This document shows positions 38,001-49,255 of a DNA stretch of 64,000 nucleotides, one piece after another. The notes beneath the pieces are model-generated. The model was not told where the DNA came from and made no database searches. It was given only the letters and a program-made list of their open reading frames with translations. Within the stretch, counting starts at the first letter, position 1; every line of letters starts with the position of its first letter. The stretch comes from Acanthaster planci (lineage: Eukaryota > Echinodermata > Asteroidea > Valvatida > Acanthasteridae). The DNA lies in assembly GCF_001949145.1 (NCBI RefSeq), contig NW_019091437.1, forward strand, positions 358,754 through 422,753. Reading direction: 5' to 3'. The translations under genes were made by a program, and so were the position numbers.

Positions 38001-40019
38001 CCCAGATTGTTTTCTTGTCAATGCATTTCTCCCCACAAAGTCGATAAAGTTTTGATTTTGTTGTCACAAGTGATGTTCTAGGTCTTTTGTCAAGGTCAGT
38101 CTCTTTGAAACTACAAGTCCGATTAAGTTTTAACTTTGATTTCGTCCAAGGTTCTGTGCTAAAAATGGAGATGACATCATGATGACATCATCCCTTCATT
38201 TGTTATGAATTGTTTTATTTTGTGTGTTTTATTCCTTTTTTTTGACATTCTTTCCTGAACAAACCAAGGTATTCTCAGAGGTCTTTTAGCAAGGCCTTTA
38301 TCATGCAAAGTCTTTTCAGATTTTTTTCTGATTACCATAACATCAAAATAATAGTAAATTTTTTGTTTGGCATATTATAATTGAAGATTATCCAGTCGTT
38401 TTGACACATGGTGGGAAGATGTTGTATGCGTTCTGTATTGTAAACAGGAAATGACGTCATGAAATGATGGTTGATATTTAAATAGGTTTGTATGATTTAG
38501 TTTGTCCTATTTATTTCTTTCACTCGTAATTTTTGTTACTATTCCAAGTCAAATTTACTTGAAACTTAACAGGTATGAAGTACTTTGAGAGTAAAGTGAC
38601 CCTTACTGTGACATCAAAATAATGTCATCGAGTGATTTAATATGGAGTTTGAAATCTTTAATTGACTTTAATTGACATTTTTTACAGAAACTCAGCAAAA
38701 AGGCTTTAAAGCTTTTAAGAAGCAGAAAAGCCTCAGTTCAGTGCAAAGACAGAGATAAACTCTAGTTTGTTTTTTCTTCACAGACATTACAGCAGTTGGA
38801 ATTGATATGCTGAAAAACATGACTGGGTTTTGTGCCTGTAAAAGAAGTCAACGTAAAGATATCAGATTTTATGGAGACCAATCGTGATCTAATCCAGTTA
38901 CTTCCATTGGAAATTCCAATCGGCTGACAATTTTCTAAAAACTTAACAAATTGAAAAGAAATTTTCTCAACAGCTTTTTTCTGTAGAAATTTCTGTTTTT
39001 GAAGAATGTTTCTCAGAGGCGACATGATCCACAGAGGCAGGGGTGAATTCTGAGTGTGCCGATAAAATGACTATTTGTCCCAGTAATTGTAACAGATACG
39101 TGTAAATCACCCAGCATATTTACTACCAACAGCTTGCCCAAGAGTCACTGGATCAGTAATCGATAAGCTGACGTTATTGCTCAGCATTTCTGCTTGTTTT
39201 GTCTAGGATTAGACCTCCATTGCCTCTGCAGTCCACCATACACTGTACATGTACAAATACATGAACATTGTACATGTACAGGCTTGTTTTCCCTGCACAG
39301 CTCACATGTACATGTACATGTTCATCTGTAAGTTCTATGCGAGCCACATGCAGTCAAGAGCACCAACATGTCCTTAACTGTATGTCCTTGTGTAAAGGCC
39401 AACTGTCTAGACAGCCTGGCGCTAATTTGCATTCAAGTCCATAGTTTGCCTATGGGTCTTGCATAACTAATTTGATGGGGCATGCAGGAGGGATTTAGGC
39501 TGTGCATGAAACAATTAGTGGCATTATTTTGAGTAAATTTACAGCGTAGGTGACTTGGGGGGGCTTTTTTACTTCTCATATTTATGTCATTCGGAATTGT
39601 GGGCCTGTCAAAATTTTTGATTTAATATTTTATATTTTTTCATCAAAATTGTTTTGATCCACCCCCATTTTCAATTAAAAAACATGATTTTGTTCATTCA
39701 GTTTTATTTACCCACACATGTAGTGTGCATGGTGTGGCCATGTTGAATGCAGTGTCGTGACCACATGTACAAATTCCTGTTACACCGCACCCTTATTTAC
39801 TGTTCTTCTTGATAAAAAAGCTCTCTTTTTTGCAGCTGTGACTGTTCTCTCATCTCCTTGCATTACATTCAACTGTGCACTTTTTTGTAGCTAGGTTGAA
39901 GAGGTAAAGCCCTCACCTAATTTTGTTGTGTTCACGCATGTTTTTATGGCAATACACAAGATTGCTTTTTATCGCTGAAATGTAGGAACACACTTTATAA
40001 GGGGTTGGGAATGAATTCT
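32017..40019. other. Presumed intron, no gene recognised
   Basis: An 8-kb AT-rich stretch. Open runs at 33627-33923 and 36498-36965 have no recognisable domain or splice context. At 38030-38650 several TGACATCA/TGACGTCA strings recur in loosely similar AT-rich sequence, perhaps remnants of an old repeat. Confidence 0.45.
39240..39320. repeat. ACATGT palindromic tract
   Basis: TACATGTAC units are repeated in two clusters (39247-39282 and 39303-39322). Confidence 0.65.
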
Positions 40020-40048
40020 AGGTAAGGTAAGGTAAGGTAAGGTAAGGT
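40020..40048 (+). repeat. (GGTAA)n microsatellite
   Basis: Five to six tandem GGTAA units. Each unit also spells the core of a splice donor (GGTAAG), so this array presents several donor-like sequences about 170 bases upstream of the CUB exon acceptor. Confidence 0.85.
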
Positions 40049-40214
40049 GGGTCTGTCAGTTGTGTCTACTAAATGCCACAGATTAGCAGCAGTGTTTTTT
40101 TTTTTAGAAAACCAAGGCAGCTAACTTTGATCAGTGACTCAATAATGCCTGATTTCCTGTCTTTTGCTTTCCTAGTATTTATTCTAAATGTCTTCTACCC
40201 TTTCCTCCTCACAG

Positions 40215-40580
40215 AATGTTCTGAGACGTTCACCCAGGCTCCTGGCAAACTAAACCGATTGTTGAATGCCACCAGTCTTTGGTCTACTTGCAAGTTTCAC
40301 TTCCACGCGCCCGCTGACTCGGCTGTGGTGGTGAGCATAACAGCTCTGAGAGGTTTTTCCTCGGCAGGCTCTGGGGGGCGCTGCCGCCCGAGACTTGTTT
40401 TTAAAAACGTCGGTCCGTTGGGCACGACGCACCTCCTGACTGTCCAGGGCAACCAGGAGAGAACTCTACCGATTGTTGTGCAATCCTTGGATAATGAACT
40501 TAAAGTGGTTTTTCGCGGACATACTTGCAGCGAACAGATGAGTAGCTTTGATGCTTCATATAGTTTCTACTCCAGAGTCG
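40215..40580 (+). CDS. CUB-like extracellular domain exon
   Basis: The exon is bounded by the acceptor TTTCCTCCTCACAG and the donor GTCG|GTGAGT and is 366 bases long, with phase 1 at both ends. That is the classic arrangement for a shuffled extracellular domain. The translation begins (E)CSETFTQAPGKLNRLLNATS and ends near FDASYSFYSR. It follows the CUB pattern: Cys, about 24 residues to a second Cys in STCKFHFHAPADSAVVVSI (family C-x-W-x-I-x-AP-x-G), a third Cys at GRCRPRLVF, a late strand NELKVVFRGH, a fourth Cys (HTC), and the terminal GF-A-Y-like strand SSFDASYSF. LLNATS is an N-glycosylation sequon. The fourth cysteine lies further towards the C-terminus than in standard CUB domains, so this is a divergent member. 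The third codon positions are GC-rich compared with the flanks. Function beyond extracellular binding cannot be stated. Confidence 0.75.
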
Positions 40581-43500
40581 GTGAGTATGAGAATTATAAA
40601 TTCCATTTTGCTAACTTGCTTCAGCTATTTTTCTCACTTTCAAATATTACAGGCATAGCAAGACTGTCTTCACTGGACAACAGTGATCCCTTGTGTTTGC
40701 TGTGTTAGCAAGGGCCTTTTTTCTTGTGGGTTTGACCGAGCCAATGGTCAAATAAAAAATAGTCAGATTTGACCTCTGTCCACACTCGGACTTCTGACTG
40801 AGACCACAGGGGAAGTAATCAAGCTAGCAATGAAGTGATTTATGAGGGTGCTTTGCATGGTGTTTCTGCCTTTTTTTTCATCGGTAGACTCAACGTTACC
40901 TTCCTCATTATCATCTGGGAATGGTGCACTCTTAACACAAGTTAATCTTCCAACAGTGTCAGTAATAATTTCTGCCATGAATACGATCAAAACAGGAACA
41001 AATTGACTGGAAATATTCACCACATGCCACACCGTAGCGAAACGTCCAACATGCGTGCATAGTTTCGCTGTGCGCAGAATGCCGTTGTACTTGGGCTATT
41101 ACCAACTCGCACTGTCTGCACTTGACTTTCCATTGCGGGAAGTTTTCTTGGGCAGCAGTTTGCCAGCAGAAATGAATGCACTGCTCATTAAAAGTAACCA
41201 AGAGAAAAACTTCCTGGGCTATCCGCACTGGACTTAAAATGGGAAGAGTAACCATTGTCTTGGTGAGTTTGACTCAAAAAAGTCCATTGTGTGAACACAG
41301 CCTTAGACAGTTTTATCTTCAATGTTATGCAGGATCAAGGTTTTTCTTTGGAGGAATCGATAGTTTGAAAATGAAGTTACTAGTCAAGAAAACATTTAAT
41401 GCAAATACAGCCAGTGTTATGTTGAGTTCAGGATATCCATGGACATGTATATAAGAAGATGAATGTTCAGTGTCCATGGCTGTTGAGTGTATGTGGAACC
41501 TGAAGCAGCTTGGGGGCCAGAGCCGGGCAGTGAAGTAAATATTGTTCCACGACATTGTCTTAGAGTTTCAAAAAGATGTTGCACAAATCTTGAACATATG
41601 ACGTCTAAGGATCAGCATTTGTTGAGTCCCACTTTGTAATTTAAAGACTGTGTATGATTACGGTGCCTGATCATTTTAGAAGCTCTGTATTTTTCAGGCA
41701 TCAACCTTCATGGCAGTCCTGGGCGGCCATTGCTTTGATGCTCCAATGCACTGGCCATTGTGCGCTCTGAAAAAAAAACATTTTATGGCCAAGTTGGCAG
41801 GTGTGCTCTTAACAAACAGTGATCACTACCGTACGCATCCTACGTGTACATTACCTGCATATTTTGAAAGCACTGAAATAGTCTGGTCTGTACACCACCT
41901 CAACAAAACTGTATGTAGAAAGGATATGGTTCACTGCAATATTTTGCCCAACACTGGGTACCAGGTGAATCGCCTAACTGTTGGACAAACAGATCACTCA
42001 ACCCCTTTTGATTTTGTGTGGGCAAACTTGTCTCATTTCACACAACATTTGTGGAAAATGTTATTTGTACTATCACTTTTGTACCCAGCGTTTTGATATT
42101 TTGCCCAATAGTTAACCGATTCACCTGGTACCCAACATTGGGCAAAAAAAATTGCCCAGCCATTTTAGAACATTCAGCAGTACTGGATACCAGACTATGT
42201 TCCATTCGCACGGTACATATACACAGAAACATACTTATGGGAACATACACGTATCTGCAGTCGGCCCTCTAGCTCTTCACACACACACAGTAGCAGGGGG
42301 ATGAAGACATACACAGAGGAAGAAAGAAAGATTTCATACATTGCATGCGCAACCACCTTGTTCATAAAAAAAATCAAGTTCAAGAAGAAAGTACACAAAA
42401 ATCTATGCATTTTATGAAATTTGTTTTTTCTTGCACTAAACTGTAGTTCAGGTTGTTCTCCCTACAAGTTAAATAGTCAAAAAAAAAAGGTCATAACAGC
42501 AAATATGTAATTTTTGAAAATACTCTTAAGGCCTTACTCAGGGAAGGAAAGAAATACTGTGTTGAAACAGACTACATCTGTTGTACTTCGGTTTATTAAA
42601 TTTGATTTTTTGGGCCATTATATTTAAATTTCAACAAATTTTGTTGCTCGATTTTGTGTTTAAACAAGTACCAATATTTTCCAATAAGGACCTTTAAATG
42701 CAATTTTTTTCGTAATGGCCTTTTAGCACTGGCATGACAAAAAGCTCAGTTACTAATGTTGCAGAATCTTGTGAAAAAAAGCATTAAAGCTGTGACAAGA
42801 AGTGAAATCCCAAGTGGCACATCTTATTGTGTTAATTGTATCAAAGTTAGCTCTTTAGTGATTTGTGAATCAAAAAGAATTGAGCAGCTTGTGATTAATT
42901 CACTTCAAACATGATATAACCAAATTTAAGGTAAAGAAAAGGTAAAACATTTCTGATCTGGAAATAATCTGGGCATTGATTGACAGCCGAGCAATTCAAA
43001 GTAAATAAATTATATCTCTGCTACAGACAACACTCTTTGAAACTGTGCAACTTGTCTCAAACGTAGACCTTATTGTTTAGACATTCACCAAGAAATGGCG
43101 TGAATGAATCATGTAAATCCGGTGAGAAAATAAAAAGTAGAATATGCTAATTCACAATCCATAATGCATGATAAATTTGATGTGCAGTAAGACTTCTGGC
43201 AAATATATTTACGACAATGGAGGATAAAGTCTGATACACAGTGGAGTTGAGTATCCAGTGGAAATCAGTGCAGTGTGCACGGTAGAATGCTTCAGGACCA
43301 GACTTAAAAATATTTTCCAGTGGTGGCATGCGATTTGTGTGCATCGCATGCATGTGGGACTGTGTGTACAGGGTAGATTTCAGCAAAATATTTGCATAGC
43401 AATCTGCTAGCCACAAAATAATTTTTGCATAGCAGTTCGATCAACTTGTATAACAATTTTTTTTCATGTAATGACAGTGCAAATTTACAGCACACAATTA

Positions 43501-44651
43501 CAATGTGACAAAAACATCCAAAAATAAATCCAGAGTCTACATGTACATCCAAATAATTCCAATTATTCCACGTCAAAAACCACGATGAATCCACACAGAG
43601 GCCAGTCCGAATTGAGCGATTGAGTTGAGAGTAACGTAATGTTAACAATAAGACAACTAGACAGCGCACGTACGAGGATGATTGGGAGTTTAAGTTTCCA
43701 CAATGCGCAATCACGGCGCAGCCAAACCATAGAGCCGAACAGACATAAATTCTTTAGTGCGCATGTTCAGATGCGTCGTCCTCACTGCGACAAGTTCTTT
43801 GCTTAGCCAGCTAAGTAATTCAGATTACAGGGCCAGTGATCAGAGAACCACTCTCTCGTACAGGTGTACTAAATGAATTCACCCATCAACATGTAGATGT
43901 ATGTTTCTGGTTGCATCGTAGCAACCGGGATTCATCAAAAAAGTGCGTAGCAAATCGCTGAAAATACATCGTGAATTGCAATGCGATACTGGGAAAATTA
44001 TTCCCTGGTGTAGTGTACGAATGGTTGTGGTGACAATCTGTGACAGTCCGAACCAGAGATTCAGCCTCAAGGAAGGGAGACCAGTTGGTGTGAGATCTAC
44101 ATGTACATAAAGACAAACGAATATCAAGAACAAGTTCCGCTTGAGTTGGTTTGCAGAAACTGTCATTGTTGATGGACACATTTGAGTTGCATCAGAATTT
44201 CCAAAACACAGCGACAGCTGGAAAAGATTCTACACCATTTGTGACGTACCATCAACTACACAGCCAATGGAAAGTGACTAAGAGACCAGGAAAGGTACCA
44301 GTATGGCAAAACCAAAAGACAATGTTTAACAAGAGCTCTGAAAGGCACTTATTTTAAAAAGTATTTTTTTAACCCCGACAAGTGTATTCTTTAGAGAACA
44401 AACCTGTACTTCACTACATTCAGTTTCAGTTCAGTTGATTTCAGCACTAGTTGCTTATGTACTGGATGTCTATTCCATGCAGTCTCTGTATAAAGAGTTT
44501 TAACTTCCAGACATGCAGGGATTTCAAAATATTTTTCCTTAATACTTGCCCCAGGAAGTCCTAATATGCACAACAGAGCATGTAAGCTTCAACAATTTTT
44601 CAGGACCCCTGACCATGCAGGTTTCCCACTTAGCATGTGTTCCTTTTTTAG
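40581..44651. other. Presumed intron with one MITE
   Basis: It contains the hairpin MITE at 41940-42152. Other open stretches (41710-42096 and 43304-43714 minus) overlap repeats or lack domains. No further CUB-type exon was found. Confidence 0.45.
41940..42152. mobile_element. Hairpin MITE, about 213 bp
   Basis: The left arm TATTTTGCCCAACACTGGGT and onward (about 41938-41990) is the inverted copy of the right arm (about 42098-42152), which contains GATTCACCTGGTACCCAACA followed by TTGGGCAAAA. The shared core is TGGGTACCAGGTGAATCG. Non-coding. Confidence 0.75.
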
Positions 44652-44753
44652 GGCAATGGGCAAATCAACTAGCTGCTCATGCCTTAATAATGCTGTGCAT
44701 TGATATCATTGGCACATGCACGTGTAGTCTGAAATGGGAGGAACGCTTTACCA
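44652..44753 (+). CDS. Weak candidate membrane-span exon
   Basis: After a strong acceptor (GTGTTCCTTTTTTAG) the phase-1 frame reads (G)QWANQLAAHALIMLCIDIIG, TCTCSLKWEERFT plus one base, up to a donor-like ACCA|GTGAAC. The stretch LAAHALIMLCIDIIG is hydrophobic and followed by a basic patch, as at a membrane exit. However, it includes His and Asp, and the donor is poor. The exon would be 102 bases, phase 1 at both ends, and would fit between the CUB exon and the cytoplasmic candidates. I list it because the gene model needs a membrane span and no better one was found. Confidence 0.2.
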
Positions 44754-45746
44754 GTGAACCTTCTGACTCCTTGACATGGAACAGAATAGTATGAAAATAC
44801 GGGTATTTGAAAATGGGAGCCACCTTGCTTTTAAACAGTAGTCAAATTAATGAAGGGAGAAGCCGGCAGACATTTAATCCAAGGGAATTTGTTGTCTCTA
44901 CTGTTTTTGGCTTGGGATCCAACACCTGATTGGGACAACCATTGCAGTAGGTCCCTCTTTTCTCTACGGTGTGCAGGAAACATGACAATGAAGATGCGTT
45001 GATGCACATCCCTGGCCAGACGGGCAATCCGTTACACAGAGGCCTCTCAAAGTGCAGCTGAACTGGTCTCGGGCACACGTCAAATGGCAGAGCATCTGTT
45101 CGTGAGGTGTGCTGGCCACATCTTGCCATTTATGAGGAGCGTGACTCATGGCAGCATGCTAAATACTTGTACCTTGCAGAAGGGGCCCCCAAGTGAGTGT
45201 ATGCAGGTACATACATACAATGAAGGCGAACAGCCCTCAAGGAGGGAGTGTGAGGGGAAGAGGACTTGAACTAGATCAGTCAGAAGAAAAGGGGGGGAGA
45301 TGTCATGCTGATGGGTACACTCAATGGTCACATGTCCCAAGCTTAGGAGTAAAGTTCATCCCTAGATGTTATGAAGTCTATGGAAGTTGATTTTGATTTT
45401 CCATGGAGATGTCAAGTTTGGCTTTCATTGCTACATTTCAGATGATGGGCTGAAAGTTGTATCACTGGAGCACAAGATTGCATTAAATGAAGGCATTTTC
45501 AGAAATCTTCAACTAAATTTACACCTGCAGTAAAACAAGCAAATTCATGTAAAATTTGTGTGGACCACTTGTTTTCTGCGTATTCTTTGGTTTAGAGGAA
45601 GAAAACTGCTCAGAATCAAACAACAGATTCTTAACAACTAACCTGTTGAAACCCTGGCTCTATGAATAATGAATATTTAAAACAAAAAATAGACATTTAG
45701 GGGTCTTGTATCTTGATTGCATTGCTAGCACTTTTTGCTGTTTCAG

Positions 45747-45869
45747 ATTTCAAAATGTGCCCTCTCTTGACACAGTCACAAAATCAGCATTCAGAAAATG
45801 TTTCTCGTTCAGCCAGTTATACTTACATGAATGTGAGGTCATGCTCTGGACTGATAAATCTATATGCAG
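45747..45869 (+). CDS. Candidate phase-1 exon with tyrosine motifs
   Basis: A good acceptor (CTTTTTGCTGTTTCAG) and donor (GCAG|GTACTA) bound 123 bases that are open in phase 1 at both ends. The peptide reads FKMCPLLTQSQNQHSENVSR, then SASYTYMNVRSCSGLINLYA. If it is intracellular, YMNV has the Y-x-N form bound by Grb2-type SH2 domains once phosphorylated. If it is extracellular, NVS is a glycosylation sequon. It continues open into the transposon that begins at 45951, so part of the open frame is fortuitous. No homologous family is recognised. Confidence 0.32.
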
Positions 45870-45950
45870 GTACTACCCTTTATCAAGTTGCTCAGTTGCA
45901 CCCATTTAGGGATTTACAAATCAACAATAATGGCTTGCTAAATTACAATA

Positions 45951-47154
45951 CAGTTGACTCTTGTTATTGTGAAATTGGCTGTAACAAAATTCCGGTTATA
46001 ACAAGCACTGTCTGTGGTTCCGGCGAAAACGTGCAAATTTCTATGGAGAAAAAATCTGTTATAGAGAAATCGCATTGTGTGAAATTCCTGTTACAACGAA
46101 TGGTTTCTGTGACTCTTTTGCCTGAAAAATCATTGTTGATGACCCATTTACAATGAGCGTTTGCGGTGGTGAAAACACATGGGCAGTGCATCACACTACG
46201 GTAGTTCCCGCCTGGCCGAACCATTTCCAAAGAAGGCATGAGGGAAATGTTGTAACCAGTCAATGTACAGTTCCTGCCAAAAAGGGTCACGAACGTTCCA
46301 CTACATGTATTGGTTCATCGCATATGACTGCAGCTCTACAAAAATTCCCTTCCCAATTCTGATAAAAATATGGCCAAATAAGTTTGCTTGACTACTCTCA
46401 CATCTCAAGAGCCCAACTAATCACCCAGCACTGAATTATTCATATTACTGCAAAAAGATCTAGCGTACCGGCCAATGAGACTGTGCATTTTCGTGACGTA
46501 CATTTTGTGAGACACAGCCATCCAATCGCAATATTCCTTCATGATATCATGTTCCTTCAGCGACCATCTCGCGTGCAGGCAGCCATGCCACTGTGGGCGA
46601 GTGAACTCGGACTATGGATAAATTGTGTCATGCAGCTAGTGTTGAAAATCATAAGACAGACGGAAAATTAAATAAAAATGTCTCTCCATGATGTAATTTG
46701 TGTTTGAAAGACTACTTACTTGGATGGGGGTTCCAGTTGATGAGTCTTCACATTCTGGCAGGTACACACAAACCTATATGTGCATGCTGTTTAGCTTCGT
46801 CGTCATCCATGGCGATTGAAAGCCTTTTAAAAATCCCTGGATTGATGCTTTCACATGTACATGTATTTGCTTTTATTAATCTCACATGCACACTTAACAT
46901 GTTTTCAAATGAAAGTGAATTTTATTTGTCTAAACACATCAAAATATATTTGATTAATTGTAACCGAAAGTTCTTTTTTGATATAACATCAAACGCGTGT
47001 TTACGTGTATGCACATACATGCTTACATGTGCATATGCATGTACATAGCATTGTACAGCAATGCACCGAAGCCATTGCTCTGCATTCCACCTACAACAAA
47101 TTTCGGATACAAGCAATGTTTCTACAGGGATTTGGTAATAACAAGAGTAGACTG
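45951..47154. mobile_element. 1.2-kb TA-flanked CAG...CTG element (pogo/Tc1-like)
   Basis: The left end CAGTTGACTCTTGTTATTGT and the right end, which on the other strand reads CAGTCTACTCTTGTTATTAC, are inverted. TA lies immediately outside both (45949-45950 and 47155-47156). Subterminal GTTATA/GTTACA motifs repeat near the left end (about 45980-46095). The 1204 bases contain only overlapping short open frames and no transposase I can recognise, so it is non-autonomous. It begins 81 bases after the candidate exon that ends at 45869. Confidence 0.75.
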
Positions 47155-47846
47155 TACATAATAACATAGAAATGTCCAGAAATAAGTTTTTGGACACACC
47201 TTTCATCCTGTTCTTTAAAAGTGATGCATATCACCAGGAGTAACTTTGTTGTGACTTTGGTCACAAATCAAACATGATCGTTAATAATTTGGTCACTTAA
47301 TTGTTGTTGGATTATCGGTATAGCAGATGGCCCTTTTTAAACAATGCACGAAAATTCATTTGTTGTAGATTGTACAGAAGCATGTAAAGGCCACATGCAA
47401 AATTTGATTTTCAAAGTGGTATTTCGCTGTGATTACTGTGGCAAGTCAGCGTCAAACACCAATGAACAGTGGACCTTAGGGTGAGAGCTATATTAAGCTT
47501 TATTATTGTACATCTGGTATCGGCATAAATGCGCATGAACGTGCATTAAAGGGGATAATACAAGTTTTAGTGGGAAACTTTTTCTGCAACTTGGTTTTAT
47601 TCCAAAATGAAACAATGTTTCCACAATTATTGAATATTTAAAAACAAAAGATGGTACCAACTAGGTCTCTCTGAATGTTATTTTTCACTGATCCCTCTCA
47701 CTTAGTTGTCTTTTATAAAATAAAACCCCATGTAGAAACTTGCTGGAGGCAACACAAGAAGGTAACATTCAGAGAAGGACCAAAATAGCTCTTGTCTCAT
47801 TTAGAGATCACCCGATGATCAGATCAGATCAGGCCTGTGTTCCAGA

Positions 47847-48233
47847 ACATCAGCCAAACATCAGATCAGCAAAATTTGACTGTCCTTGCCAATATGAGGA
47901 ACATACTCTGCACTCGATTTTTGGCAAACAATCTCATTTTATTTGAGTGTGAATTAAAACTGGTTAACTCATTTAGGTTGATAAATACAGTGATACCCAT
48001 GTAAAGTATCCCTAAAAATTACATCTGCATGTGGTCCTTACCACAACTCAACAGACAGACAATGGCACCAACGGAGCAGTCAGTGTAGATGTGTACTATT
48101 TCTATTGAATGTCATGAATGGAGTCAGGGAACTACACTGAGCGTAGTGCCACAAGGCAACAAACTCTGTATACTGTACGTACATGAGTGGGTTATGTGTG
48201 CTCGTAACAAATGTTGGATCGGACATTGGCCGA
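47847..48233. mobile_element. Possible MITE with imperfect inverted ends
   Basis: The left arm AACATCAGCCAAACATCAGA, TCAGCAAAATTTG and the right arm, whose reverse complement is CACATCGGCCAATGTCCGAT, CCAACATTTG, match at roughly two thirds of positions. The arms are diverged and the borders uncertain. Non-coding. Confidence 0.35.
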
Positions 48234-49189
48234 TGTGCCAATTAAACATCAGACCTTGGATCAGCAGTTAAAACCAACATTGGTTGATCCCCTTCTCTCA
48301 TTTTGCAAATAAACTCTTCAACTGTCTTCACCTCCATTGGGGGTGAAAACTATAACATCTCTTTTTATCTGAGTGGAAAAATGCCCCTTTAAACTGTCAT
48401 TAAAAATGGTCATGAAAAAACCTTATTCTCTATCTGTTATCATGCGCCAAAGCTGTTGTAAATAAATGAAAATGACAGTATCCTCAAAGTTTGTGTGAAA
48501 TATGGCACTTTAGCTGATTTGTATTAGCATAGTAATAAAATGGGACCAAACTGCATTTCAGGTTAAATAAGGATACTTTTGACATTGCATAAGCCTTTTA
48601 AAGTCAGTTTAAAGTGCAATCCCTAAAGATGTGGCTTTGCATTAATCTGCCAAACAATGCGGTACATTTTAAGAGTTGGTATTTTTTTTCTCCATCTTTA
48701 GTACCATTTCATTCATTTGACTTTGGGAAAGTTCCAAGAATAGTAAGTAAATTGGAGAGGGTGTACAAATGGTTCAAGTCCATGTCAGAATGTGTTGTGA
48801 GGTCGCAACCGGTTTAAGGGGACGATTTCCTTTGTTAGGCAACTTAGGACCAAGCTGTGGGGGAACTTTCTCGTTCCCCACAACAATTTTGGTCCCCATA
48901 ATGTAGCTGAAATACCGTGTTTGTTCCCACAACTTCAGAACAAGAATGTGTGCTCAGCTGTAAATACCTTTAGACATCACAAAGCTTTCTTTTCTTTAAT
49001 TGAAGCCAAGCTTTTGACAGCTCAACTCGCCGTTTCTCTGGTATATAGTTTTCACCTGCTTAAAAGGTGTAAATGGCCAAAGAAGAATGGTTCCTAGTAT
49101 AATTCATATTGTCCCTTTATGGCATAGAAGTGCACAAGTACCAGTACAAGTGTGGTCTCATAGAGCAGCATTTCATGTACTCTATCAAT

Positions 49190-49255
49190 GGCGCCCCCAA
49201 GGTTCATCATATCCTAAAGGTGTCCCCTCCCCCACTTTAAGTAGGTCCACGCTAC
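49190..49255 (+). repeat. C-rich dispersed repeat family, weak copy F
   Basis: TGTCCCCTCCCCCACTTTAA followed by GTAGGTCCACGC resembles the start of the family (C-run, ACTTT, AGGTCC). The rest of the consensus is absent. Confidence 0.35.

Noticed and set aside
48701-48741. 41-base segment with excellent acceptor and donor (AATA|GTAAGT)
   Set aside because: Its length is not a multiple of three and it would break the phase-1 chain. The peptide is not recognisable.
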